Made by a program: the position numbers and the translations under genes
The notes under the pieces: model-generated
The model's input: only the letters and a program-made list of their open reading frames with translations
Database searches by the model: none
What the model was told of the DNA's origin: nothing
In this document: piece after piece, positions 54,471 through 64,000 of the stretch
Layout of the letters: each line of letters starts with the position of its first letter
How positions within the stretch are numbered: position 1 is the stretch's first letter
Origin: Theodoxus fluviatilis
Lineage: Eukaryota; Mollusca; Gastropoda; Cycloneritida; Neritidae
Reading direction: 5' to 3'
DNA: 64,000 bases
Assembly: GCA_034096865.1 (NCBI GenBank)
Contig: JAWQFJ010001209.1
Span: forward strand, 75,001-139,000

Positions 54471-57400
54471 ATGGAGGACTACAAGTATCTCTTCAAAGTG
54501 GTGATGATTGGCAATGCTGGTGTGGGAAAGACATGTCTTGTGAGGAGGTTTACCCAGGTAAGTAAGAATAAGTTGTGAAATTCTTTCACCAAAAGTGGTT
54601 CCTTGTTAACAAGATTCCCCCATCCTATTATTATGATCTCCATGTTTATAAAGTTAAAGAAAACAGTTAATATGAAATATTGAATTTAGTTGTTGCCTCT
54701 ATTTTATGAATATAGAGGAGAAAGAGTATCATTGAGCAGTGCTGTCTGTGTGTTACACTTATACTGTGGTCCTGTCTGACGGTAGTTCCTAACACTAACA
54801 GTGGTGACAATGATAAAACTGACTGAATTTGACTAGAAATTGTGAACAGTTGTGAAATAGAGAAAAATGAATGTGTAATGATTATGATATGACTTGAAAA
54901 TACTACTTGTGATATAGAAAAAAATGTATGTGTAATGGTAATGTTTGTACTTGTAGTACATGAAATTATGGTGGGAGGGGCAGTAGTAAGTAAAAGCCAC
55001 ATCATCAATGACTTTATTTATAGTTATATGTGTAGAGTTGCATTTAGGTAGACAAAATTCATACACGAATTGAGCAATAAACCCACGTTCAACATGTTCT
55101 AATACTTTTGACACTTGCACTAGATGCTTCCTTTTAGTTTTACGTTAATTTTTAGCTTGCTGCTGATGTGAATTATACTTCCCATATCTTCCTCCTCTAC
55201 TCAGTGAGATGTTGATATTGGCTATCAAAATAGTGTGTATGAAGCAGTTGGCTTAAGTTTAAGATATAAGAAGGATAATGATAATCTTGAACAGTTGGTA
55301 AGAGATGATAGTAAACCAAATGTTCAATTAATCTCAGACAACTGCATACACACTGTATTAAGGCTTAATAGATATTATCCCATGTCACCCATCTCTGCCC
55401 CTTGCTGCCATTTCCATACTGCCCCTAGTTGCCATTTCCATACTGCCCCTTGCTGCCATTTTCATACTGCCCCTAGCTGCCATTTCCATACTGCCCCTAG
55501 TTGCCATTTCCATACTGCCCCTAGCTGCCATTTCCATACTGCCCCTTGTTGCCATTTCCATACTGCCCCTAGTTGCCATTTCCATACTCATGATACTGCC
55601 CCTAGTTGCCATTTCCATACTGCCCCTAGTTGCCATTTCCATACTGCCCCTAGTTGCCATTTCCATACTGCCCCTAGTTGCCATTTCCATACTGCCCCTA
55701 GCTGCCATTTCCATACTGCCCCTAGCTGCCATTTTTCCATACTACCCCTTGCTGCCATTTCCATACTGCCCCTAGCTGTCATTTCCATACTGCCCCTTGT
55801 AGGCATTTCCATACTGCCCCTTGCTGCCATTTCCATACTGCCCCTAGTTGTCATTTCCATACTACCCCTAGCTGCCATTTTCATGCTGCCCCTAGCTGCC
55901 ATTTCCATGCTGCCCCTAGCTGCCATTTCCATACTGCCCCTAGTTGTCATTTCCATACTACCCCTAGCTGCCATTTCCATGCTGCCCCTAGCTGCCATTT
56001 CCATACTGCCCCTAGCTGTCATTTCCATACTGCCCCTTGTAGGCATTTCCATACTGCCCCTTGCTGCCATTTCCATACTGCCCCTAGTTGTCATTTCCAT
56101 ACTACCCCTAGCTGCCATTTTCATGCTGCCCCTAGCTGCCATTTCCATACTGCCCCTAGCTGCCATTTCTATACTGCCCCTTGTAGGCATTTCCATACTG
56201 CCCCTTGCTGCCATTTCTATACTGCCCCTTGTAGGCATTTCCATACTGCCCCTAGCTGCCATTTCCATACTGCCCCTAGTTGTCATTTCCATACTACCCC
56301 TAGCTGCCATTTTCATGCTGCCCCTAGCTGCCATTTCCATACTGCCCCTAGCTGCCATTTCTATACTGCCCCTTGTAGGCATTTCCATACTGCCCCTTGC
56401 TGCCATTTCTATACTGCCCCTTGTAGGCATTTCCATACTGCCCCTTGCTGCCATTTCTATACTGCCCCTTGTAGGCATTTCCATACTGCCCCTTGCTGCC
56501 ATTTCCATACTGCCCCTAGCTGTCATTTCCATACTGCCCCTTGTAGGCATTTCCATACTGCCCCTTGCTGCCATTTCCATACTGCCCCTAGTTGTCATTT
56601 CCATACTACCCCTAGCTGCCATTTCCATGCTGCCCCTAGCTGCCATTTCCATGCTGCCCCTAGCTGCCATTTCTATACTGCCCCTTGTAGGCATTTCCAT
56701 ACTGCCCCTTGCTGCCATTTCTATACTGCCCCTTGTAGGCATTTCCATACTGCCCCTAGCTGCCATTTCCATACTTCCCCTAGCTGCCATTTCTATACTG
56801 CCCCTAGCTGCCATTTCCATACTGCCCCTAGCTGCCATTTCTATACTGCCCCTAGCTGCCATTTCCATGCTGCCCCTAGCTGCCATTTCCGTACTTCCCC
56901 TAGCTGCCATTTCCATACTTCCCCTAGCTGCCATTTCCATGCTGCCCCTAGCTGCCATTTCCGTACTTCCCCTAGCTGCCATTTCCATACTGCCCCTAGC
57001 TGCCATTTCCATACTGCCCCTTGCTGCCATTTCCATACTGCCCCTTGTAGGCATTTCCATACTGCCCCTTGTAGGCATTTCCATACTGCCCCTAGCTGCC
57101 ATTTCCATACTTCCCCTAGCTGCCATTTCCATACTGCCGCTAGCTGCCAGTACTGCCCCTTGCTGCCATTTCTATTAGGGTCTGCAACGAAGCTGGTAAG
57201 CAGGAGTATTTGCCGCTGGTGCTCTTTCGCGTGGAGAAACCAAAAAGTGGTCTCTGGTCAGTACAAAGTGGCTTCAGAACGCAGTGAGAGAGTACCAAGA
57301 GGTGTTCATTTTTGTTGTGTTTGCCAGTGCTACCGTGGCAAAGTGATCGTTTATTGTCACAGTATGCAGGCATGAAGTGACGAAGCTAGGTTCGAGCTTG

Positions 57401-60400
57401 CACACAGATGTATCTAAATAACGGCGTGGATCGGTGTAGTGTAGTGCTGTTGAATACTAGGTCTCTCTCGTTCTCAGCATTTCTGCTGCAGGAATGCAGT
57501 GCATGATTATTGAACAGAGCTCGCGCAAACTACATTGACTCGTTAAAAATATCATTAAATGCACTCGCATATTCATTGTTGTTGTTGCTGTCCTCCTCAT
57601 GTTTCCGTGTTCGTCTTTGTTTATCCTTTTTGTTGATGTTACGAATAGACCCATCGTGTCTCCTTACGCGAAACGTGAAAAAATTTAAACTATGGGCATC
57701 AAGGCTTGACTCGCTCTTAGTCTCATTTGCTCCAGTTATGCTCTTGTTATTGGTCTTAACTAGCCGTCATAGGCTAATAAGCAGTAAAGCTCCATTCATT
57801 TATTCGTTCCGTCGGTCATTATGTATTAATGCATTCGTTTGTTCGTTCATCCCCATTGTCTGCATGTACAGGTCGATGCATCTGATATCACTCATTAAGA
57901 CAGTTCTTAACCGGGCATATCTTTGACTGGGCGAACACTTAGCTCAGGAACTTATCCTGAGAGTAGGTAAAGCATATGCGAACAGTTTTCTGTCCGAACT
58001 ACACAGTTACACGAGAAGCTGTCTAGTAGTGAGTACTCTGTAGCCCAACTTTTGACTTGATTCGATTTCGACGCACAACTCAATATGAATAATGTAGCAA
58101 TATTCATTAACTATTGATGTACTCTACTTTGTGCTTTGAGACATTAATACCGTTATTTAGGTACGGTGCCTATGTTTGTGTGTCAGTAATCCTGAAAATG
58201 AGCGTTTTGTGTTCGAGCTGAGGACAATATGGCGGTTGGTGCGCCCTGCCAGAGCAAGCCCTGGGAATACTATGTACACGTCAAACCTTGTTTCAAAGGA
58301 AAGTGTTAGTCCGGTTAAAAACGGCCTGTTTAGCGCATATTCCCTTGTACATGCTTGTGTTGTAGTGGCCACACACAGGTTCAACCGTGAGTCCGTTATG
58401 CAAGGGGGAGGGACTTTGTGAGGAGATTGACACCCCACAGGCTGCCACAAGCTCGGGAGGGGAGTTCACGACTACTCTTATTCTCAAAACAAAATAGTTG
58501 TACAGGTCTGCATCCCGAAAATCTGCAGGAAAATCCACTGCCGAACACCATCCTGTCTTGAGGCTGACTGGATCAGGAAGTTTTTGGCCCGATGGTGTTG
58601 TTAGTTTTGGAAACTTTGGGGCCAAAGCGTCGGCACAGTCTATGTCGGATTCCCCGCCGATTGCTTTGTTTACCTTCAAAGCAATACAGCCCTTGACCCT
58701 TTGAATTAGGTCTGCTTTCGTCCCCGACAATGGCTGTTGCATTTCCCGTATGAACTGCTTTAATTCCGGCACACGCCATCGTTCGAAATTTGCAGCGTCC
58801 ATTGCCACCATATTTACAATAATGCAGTGTACTGACCAAGCAGGCGCGATAACTCTTGCGCTTAGCTTGTCAGGGGAAGCAATAACCCCCGTTGCAGACC
58901 CTAATACTGCCCCTTGTAGGGATTTCCATACTGCCGCTAGCTGCCATTTCCATACTTCCCCAAGCTGCCATTTCCGTACTGCCCCTTGCTGCCATTTCCA
59001 TACTGCCCCTTGCTGCCATTTCCATACTGCCCCTTGCTGCCATTTCCATACTGCCCCTAGCTGCCATTTCCATACTGCCCCTTGCTGCCATTTCTATACT
59101 GCCCCTAGCTGCCATTTCCATACTGCCCCTAGCTGCCCCCTAGCTGCCATTTCTATACTGCCCGTTGTAGGCATTTCCATACTGCCCCTTGTAGGCATTT
59201 CCATACTGCCCCTAGCTGCCATTTCCATACTGCCCCTTGCTGCCATTTCCATACTGCCCCTAGTTGCCATTTCCATACTGCCCCTAGTTGCCATTTCCAT
59301 ACTGCCCGTAGCTGCCATTTCCATACTGCCCCTAGCTGCCATTTCTATACTGCCCGTTGTAGGCATTTCCATACTTCCCCTTGTAGGCATTTCCATACTG
59401 CCCCTTGCTGCCATTTCCATACTGCCCCTTGCTGCCATTTCCATACTGCCCCTAGCTGCCATTTCCATACTGCCCCTAGCTGCCATTTCCATACTGCCCC
59501 TAGCTGCCATTTCCATACTGCCCCTTGCTGCCATTTCCATACTGCCCCTAGCTGCCATTTCCATACTGCCCCTAGCTGCCATTTCCATACTGCCCCTAGC
59601 TGCCATTTCCATACTGCCCCTAGCTGCCATTTCCATACTGCCCCTAGCTGCCATTTCCATACTGCCCCTTGTAGCATTTCCATACTGCCCCTTGCTGCCA
59701 TTTCCATACTGCCCCTTGCTACCATTTCCATACTGCCCCTAGCTGCCATTTCCATACTGCCCCTTGCTGCCATTTCCATACTGCCCCTTGCTGCCATTTC
59801 CATACTGCCCCTAGCTGCCATTTCCATACTGCCCCTTGCTGCCATTTCCATACTGCCCCTAGCTGCCATTTCCATACTGCCCCTAGCTGCCATTTCCATA
59901 CTGCCCCTAGCTGCCATTTCCATACTGCCCCTTGTAAGCATTTCCATACTGCCCCTTGCTGCCATTTCCATACTGCCCCTAGCTGCCATTTCCATACTGC
60001 CCCTTGCTGCCATTTCCATACTGCCCCTAGCTGCCATTTCCATACTGCCCTTAGCTGCCATTTCCATACTGCCCCTTGCTGCCATTTCCATACTGCCCCT
60101 AGCTGCCATTTCCATACTACCCCTATCTGCAATTAAGCTCTAGCAACTCCCTCTGTTTTTCATTTTCAAACATTGTTCTTGATTGAAGCAGTGGCAATAC
60201 AATCTTACAACAGAGCTGCCTGTTGTTCTTCGCATGACTGTAAATGTTTCAATAATGAGTCCAAGTAGAAACACTTGAGAGCTAGAGCACATCTTTGCAG
60301 TAGTCCAGGGCAGCTTGGAATGGTGGCAAGGGCAAAGTGTAATAGGATATTACAAATTAAATTTGTTTGCAGATGGGCTTGATAAGGCGATGCATGCATT

Positions 60401-61579
60401 GGCATTGAATGACATTGTGCCACACACAAGCCAAACAACTGCAGTGACTTTGCTGCATGCAATGCTGTCTATTGATGCCAGATTGTGTGTGTGTCTGTGC
60501 AGGGCTTGTTCCCACCAGGTCAGGGTGCCACCATTGGTGTGGACTTCATGATCAAGTCTGTGGAGATCAACGGGGAAAAGGTCAAAGTAAGTGTTCTAGT
60601 CCCGTGATTGATGATCAGAATTTTCTTAATGTCTCAGGGAGTTTTCATGAGTAATGCAAGGCCAACTCAATCATTTCAAATGCAGAACTTGGTAGGACTT
60701 GACAAAGAAATTATACAAATTGGTGCATGAGCATGAATGACACTATGTAACATCATCTGTTGCTTTAATCTCTGATGAATATATTTTGTATAATTTCTGT
60801 ATTTCTTGCTGCTTTCTTGTGCATTTATCAGTTTTATACCTTGCTGTGTGTCCAAGTGCTAATTTGCTTTTGATCTGCCCTGCACATAGTGTGTGTGTTC
60901 CTTTGATAGGGATGCAGTTTTCAGATGCATCTTTTTGGGGTTACAAAATGAAGTGAAATTGGAATTTGTGTCATGAAGAAAATATTTCTGGGATGCACTG
61001 AGTTTCTAGCTACAGAGAGAATATATAAAGTATTAATTCATCTTAGAACTTAACTCTGTAATTGAGACAGTATGTTAAGTTACAGAGGCAATAATTTCAT
61101 AGTGAACGTTGTGTTCTGTGAATGGGATTATAACAGATGCAAGTGAAGTTGGCAAGAGGTGGCTTGGGATTTGAGAACTAAACAGCAGGGCCACTTGCAT
61201 AGCTGCAAAGTCTTGCGAGGCATGGGCCAGTGTCAGCATGCGTCAAAATTTGATTGCTTTTACATCTTCTTTCATTATGTTGACACATGTTGACACTGAG
61301 CTATATCTTGCAAGTCCTTGTAAGATACTACTGTAAGCAATGCACTCTAGGCTTTACCTGACTAACATGTGTAGACGTATATTGCTTCCTTGCAGCTGCA
61401 GATCTGGGACACGGCAGGTCAGGAGAGATTCAGATCCATCACACAGAGTTACTATCGCTCTGCCAATGCCCTCATCCTGGTGTATGATGTCTGCTGCCAG
61501 ACGTCCTTTGACAACCTTCCCCACTGGGTCAACGAGATAGAGAGCTATGCTGGCTCAAAAGTGCTTGCCTATCTTGTTG
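54471..61579 (+). CDS. RAB30: RAB30 small GTPase, 5' part (three coding exons)
   Basis: Exons 54471-54557 ([11 protein letters not shown]..., 87 nt), 60503-60586 (84 nt) and 61396-61579 (184 nt, phase 1) give 118 codons plus one base, ending at the YLVG that precedes NKxD in the family. The P-loop GNAGVGKT is at residues 14-21, [11 protein letters not shown] at 37-47 and WDTAGQE at 61-67, followed by [22 protein letters not shown]-type N-terminus and [18 protein letters not shown] identify RAB30, a Golgi Rab. The NKxD and SAK motifs and prenylated C-terminus must lie right of the window. The second intron contains 3 kb of minisatellite. The third exon runs into a 74-bp tandem array that repeats its own end and donor. 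The start was chosen because MEDYK matches invertebrate RAB30. Confidence 0.95.
55395..57174 (+). repeat. 24-bp minisatellite, block 1 (RAB30 intron)
   Basis: About 74 tandem units of 24 bp with core CCATTTCCATACTGCCCC and a variable linker (TAGCTG, TTGCTG, TAGTTG, TTGTAGG). Because 24 is divisible by 3, stop-free frames of over 500 codons exist on both strands (SILPLAAI on plus, SMEMAARG on minus); this is a by-product of the repeat and not evidence of a gene. Confidence 0.97.
57176..58903 (-). mobile_element. TIR transposon splitting the minisatellite (ISL2EU-like candidate)
   Basis: A 1728-bp insertion has perfect 14-bp terminal inverted repeats TAGGGTCTGCAACG. It is flanked by AT on both sides (57174-57175, 58904-58905). 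Removing the element plus one AT restores an intact minisatellite unit (CCATTTCTATACTGCCCC). A two-base AT target duplication together with a SAP-like ORF suggests the ISL2EU group, but I see no transposase core, so it is probably a non-autonomous copy. Class assignment is tentative; the boundaries are firm. Confidence 0.8.
58466..58811 (-). pseudogene. SAP-like ORF inside the TIR transposon
   Basis: The reading frame starts at 58811 and remains convincing to about 58490. Residues about 8-40 ([16 protein letters not shown]...[14 protein letters not shown]) fit a SAP DNA-binding helix-extended-helix. The stretch [20 protein letters not shown] followed by [10 protein letters not shown] resembles a segment after the SAP region in transposon-linked YqaJ-type proteins of invertebrates, recalled and not searched. 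After FVL the frame loses similarity, so an intron or truncation follows. Confidence 0.5.
58906..60130 (+). repeat. 24-bp minisatellite, block 2
   Basis: About 50 further units of the block 1 minisatellite, interrupted from it by the TIR transposon. The first part has mixed linkers; the region after 59400 is dominated by TAGCTG and TTGCTG units. The array ends with degenerate units near 60126. Confidence 0.97.
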
Positions 61580-62765
61580 GTGAGTTGCTGTACTAGATAG
61601 GTCTGTTTGGGATGAGCTACTAGACGTGAATGGGATGATAGCCTATCTTGTTGGTGAGTTGCTGTACTAGATAGGTCTGTTTGGGATGAGCTACTAGACG
61701 TGAATGGGATGATAGCCTATCTTGTTGGTGAGTTGCTGTACTAGATAGGTCTGTTTGGGATGAGCTACTAGACGGGAATGGGATGATAGCCTATCTTGTT
61801 GGTGAGTTGCTGTACTAGATAGGTCTGTTTGGGATGAGCTACTAGACGTGAATGGGATGATAGCCTATCTTGTTGGTGAGTTGCTGTACTAGATAGGTCT
61901 GTTTGGGATGAGCTACTAGACGTGAATGGGATGATAGCCTATCTTGTTGGTGAGTTGCTGTACTAGATAGGTCTGTTTGGGATGAGCTACTAGACGTGAA
62001 TGGGATGATAGCCTATCTTGTTGGTGAGTTGCTGTACTAGATAGGTCTGTTTGGGATGAGCTACTAGACGGGAATGGGATGATAGCCTATCTTGTTGGTG
62101 AGTTGCTGTACTAGATAGGTCTGTTTGGGATGAGCTACTAGACGGGAATGGGATGATAGCCTATCTTGTTGGTGAGTTGCTGTACTAGATAGGTCTGTTT
62201 GGGATGAGCTACTAGACGTGAATGGGATGATAGCCTATCTTGTTGGTGAGTTGCTGTACTAGATAGGTCTGTTTGGGATGAGCTACTAGACGTGAATGGG
62301 ATGATAGCCTATCTTGTTGGTGAGTTGCTGTACTAGATAGGTCTGTTTGGGATGAGCTACTAGACGGGAATGGGATGATAGCCTATCTTGTTGGTGAGTT
62401 GCTGTACTAGATAGGTCTGTTTGGGATGAGCTACTAGACGTGAATGGGATGATAGCCTATCTTGTTGGTGAGTTGCTGTACTAGATAGGTCTGTTTGGGA
62501 TGAGCTACTAGACGTGAATGGGATGATAGCCTATCTTGTTGGTGAGTTGCTGTACTAGATAGGTCTGTTTGGGATGAGCTACTAGACGTGAATGGGATGA
62601 TAGCCTATCTTGTTGGTGAGTTGCTGTACTAGATAGGTCTGTTTGGGATGAGCTACTAGACGGGAATGGGATGATAGCCTATCTTGTTGGTGAGTTGCTG
62701 TACTAGATAGGTCTGTTTGGGATGAGCTTCTAGACGTGAATGGGATGATAGCCTATCTTGTTGGT
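61567..62765 (+). repeat. 74-bp tandem array repeating the RAB30 exon end and splice donor
   Basis: Sixteen head-to-tail units of exactly 74 bp start at 61567 and step to 62677, with a seventeenth start at 62751 that soon diverges. Each unit begins GCCTATCTTGTTG/gtgagt: the last 13 exonic bases and the 5' splice site of RAB30 exon 3. Units are almost identical; one site alternates T or G (GACGTG or GACGGG). The order over units 1-16 is TTGTTTGG then TTGTTTGT, indicating duplication of an eight-unit block. Because 74 is not a multiple of 3 and units contain TAG, splicing from distal donors would truncate the protein. Confidence 0.97.
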
Positions 62766-63015
62766 GAGTTACTAGAAGGGTCTGGAATGCCTATGTTGTT
62801 AGTAAGATACTAAATGAGTCTGAGATTATGGACTATGTTGTTGATGAGTTACTAGATGAGTTTGAGATGGTGGCCTACTTTGTTGAGTGAGTTACTAGAT
62901 AGGCCTGTTTGGGATGTTGGCCCATCTTCTTTGAAGATCTATATTAGGATTGTGGCCTATGCTGTTGTTGAGTTACTAGATGAGTCTGTTTGGTATGATG
63001 GCCTGTTTTTGTATG
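62766..63015 (+). repeat. Degenerate flank of the 74-bp array
   Basis: Shorter, diverged units of about 40-60 bp recur here with the pattern GCCTA-TGTTGTTGATGAGTTACTAGATGAG. They look like older relatives of the 74-bp unit, implying a repeat that existed before the recent uniform expansion. Confidence 0.7.
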
Positions 63016-63118
63016 GCATGACCCCACAAGGTACACCCCCCACTCCACCCCCCTTTTTTAAAAACTACAAGGACAAGAGTTACTTCCCTTTTATTGTTTA
63101 ATTGCTGTGTTATTTCCC

Positions 63119-64000
63119 TTAAGGCCAGACACGGGGGTGCAATAGGACAAAAAATTAAACCAATACTATGATCAATTGTTACTATATGGTTTTGAAGTAT
63201 ATAACTTGGCAAACAAAAAACTATGTTCAATTACTAAATACTGCTCACGGTTGCTATGGAAACAATCCAAGATGGCCGCCAAACATATGTTTTTAAAAAG
63301 CTTATAACTTTCAAACTACTACTTATAAACATGCTCTGTTTTCACAAAAATGCACAGACACACTCAAACTAAACATGTATCAGAAGGATTTTTTGAAATA
63401 GTGAATATTTATTTTTCTACAGAATTTTAAAGAAAATAAATGCATCCGTTAGCAATTTTTAGACCATTTTCATATTTTCTCTGGCAAAAAATACCATTAA
63501 AAACTGGTTTATTTAGAAATCCTTCTGTCAAAATCTAGCAATACATGTCATAAATGAAACTGCCAATATTCAAGGTGATGGCTTTATTCCTTCCAGAGTA
63601 GTAGTAGGTCAAATACACTGACCATAATGACGGAGAGAGAAATGCGGGAAACAGCACTTTAAAAATAACACATGCAACTCACCTGAAAAGAAGCTACACC
63701 AGGTCAGCCTAGGGGTTCCATGAATGAAAACATGAGTACAGCTATATCCAGGAGGCACACAATATCACCACAAGTCCCACAATATGAGAAAAGTGTAAAT
63801 ATTGACTGTTATTTGTCACCAATACACAGTAAAGTTGGTCCACCGAACTTGGTGTAGTCTCATATTTACACTGCCACCACCACTGTTGTGTGAGTGCCCA
63901 CGTGATTGAGGTCTGACTGTATTCTACTGTTGTGTCCAGCAAAGCCGCACGAGCACTCATAAGCTGTTGTTTCCTTTTCACGTTCTTGGAGCGAGGCATC
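63119..64000. mobile_element. Possible TTAA-type transposon end
   Basis: TTAAGGCCAGACACGGGGGT at 63119 looks like a TTAA target followed by a transposon terminus (Kolobok- or piggyBac-type), but the partner end is outside the window. The sequence to 63740 is AT-rich without features. A minus-strand frame starts at 63999. Confidence 0.25.
63742..63999 (-). CDS. Small basic-start ORF at the right edge, unknown
   Basis: 85 codons beginning MPRSKNVKRKQQLMSARAAL, continuing with a Gln/Trp run (TQQWWWQ) and a hydrophobic end. The basic start with a Ser-Ala-Arg run resembles N-termini of some transposon proteins of invertebrates, but I do not recognise it. The Met is the first in the frame and only one base from the edge, so the frame may extend upstream or be a first exon. 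It may be chance. Confidence 0.25.
   Translation of the reverse strand: MPRSKNVKRKQQLMSARAALLDTTVEYSQTSITWALTQQWWWQCKYETTPSSVDQLYCVLVTNNSQYLHFSHIVGLVVILCASWI

Noticed and set aside
55235..57178. Open frame of 647 codons on plus and 514 on minus over the minisatellite
   Set aside because: A 24-bp repeat without stops stays open in several frames on both strands; the SILPLAAI and MEMAARGS peptides have no start context, conservation or splice support.
57175..57180. TTAGGG at the transposon border as a telomeric repeat
   Set aside because: It occurs once and is explained by the 14-bp terminal inverted repeat next to the AT target site.
55395..60130. CRISPR-like regular repeats
   Set aside because: The units are contiguous 24-mers without unique spacers, in an animal intron.
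58750..60132. Long open frames over minisatellite block 2
   Set aside because: Same artefact as block 1; frames run into the TIR transposon edge.

Overview
The window is nuclear DNA from an animal. Genes are split by long introns with GT-AG borders, spacers are rich in microsatellites and DNA transposons, and nothing bacterial is present. The dispersed AGGTCA-rich repeat, the tRNA-derived SINE and the PGBD-type piggyBac elements suggest a lophotrochozoan, most likely a mollusc. The phylum is an inference; the gene models do not depend on it.

Four conserved genes lie in two divergent (head-to-head) pairs. (1) NAA15, the NatA auxiliary subunit, is on the minus strand; its first six exons (180 codons) run from 15348 to 1057 and the gene leaves the window on the left. 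About 380 bp from its start codon, RAB33B (two coding exons, 248 aa, complete) begins on the plus strand at 15732. (2) PCF11, a pre-mRNA 3'-end processing and termination factor, is complete on the minus strand: 15 coding exons from 52655 to 26512, in phase throughout, 2043 aa. RAB30 runs on the plus strand; three coding exons lie at 54471-61579 and the rest is beyond the right edge. NAA15-RAB33B and PCF11-RAB30 are also neighbours in human (4q31 and 11q14, from memory), so this looks like old microsynteny. RAB33B and RAB30 are Golgi-associated Rab GTPases; NAA15 acts at the ribosome and PCF11 at RNA polymerase II.

Layout. 1-15.3 kb: NAA15 introns, one of them with U12-type (minor spliceosome) signals and holding a piggyBac-in-piggyBac nest; also four copies of the AGGTCA-rich repeat, a SINE and a 430-bp purine tract. 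15.3-18.5 kb: divergent promoter and RAB33B. 18.5-24.4 kb: convergent spacer with a hAT remnant, two abutting TIR elements, SINE fragments and an inverted AGGTCA-repeat copy. 24.4-52.7 kb: PCF11, whose introns hold an intact two-exon piggyBac (28.1-31.2 kb), a TTAA-flanked deletion derivative, two more AGGTCA-repeat copies and a 10-N assembly gap. 52.7-64 kb: RAB30, whose intron carries a 24-bp minisatellite of about 3 kb split by a transposon with AT target duplications and a SAP-like ORF. The third RAB30 coding exon runs directly into sixteen 74-bp tandem units, each repeating the exon's last bases and its 5' splice site.

The most unusual observations are the multiplied RAB30 splice donor, the U12-type NAA15 intron, the intact intron-containing piggyBac, the resolved nested transposons and the repeat family saturated with nuclear-receptor half-sites.
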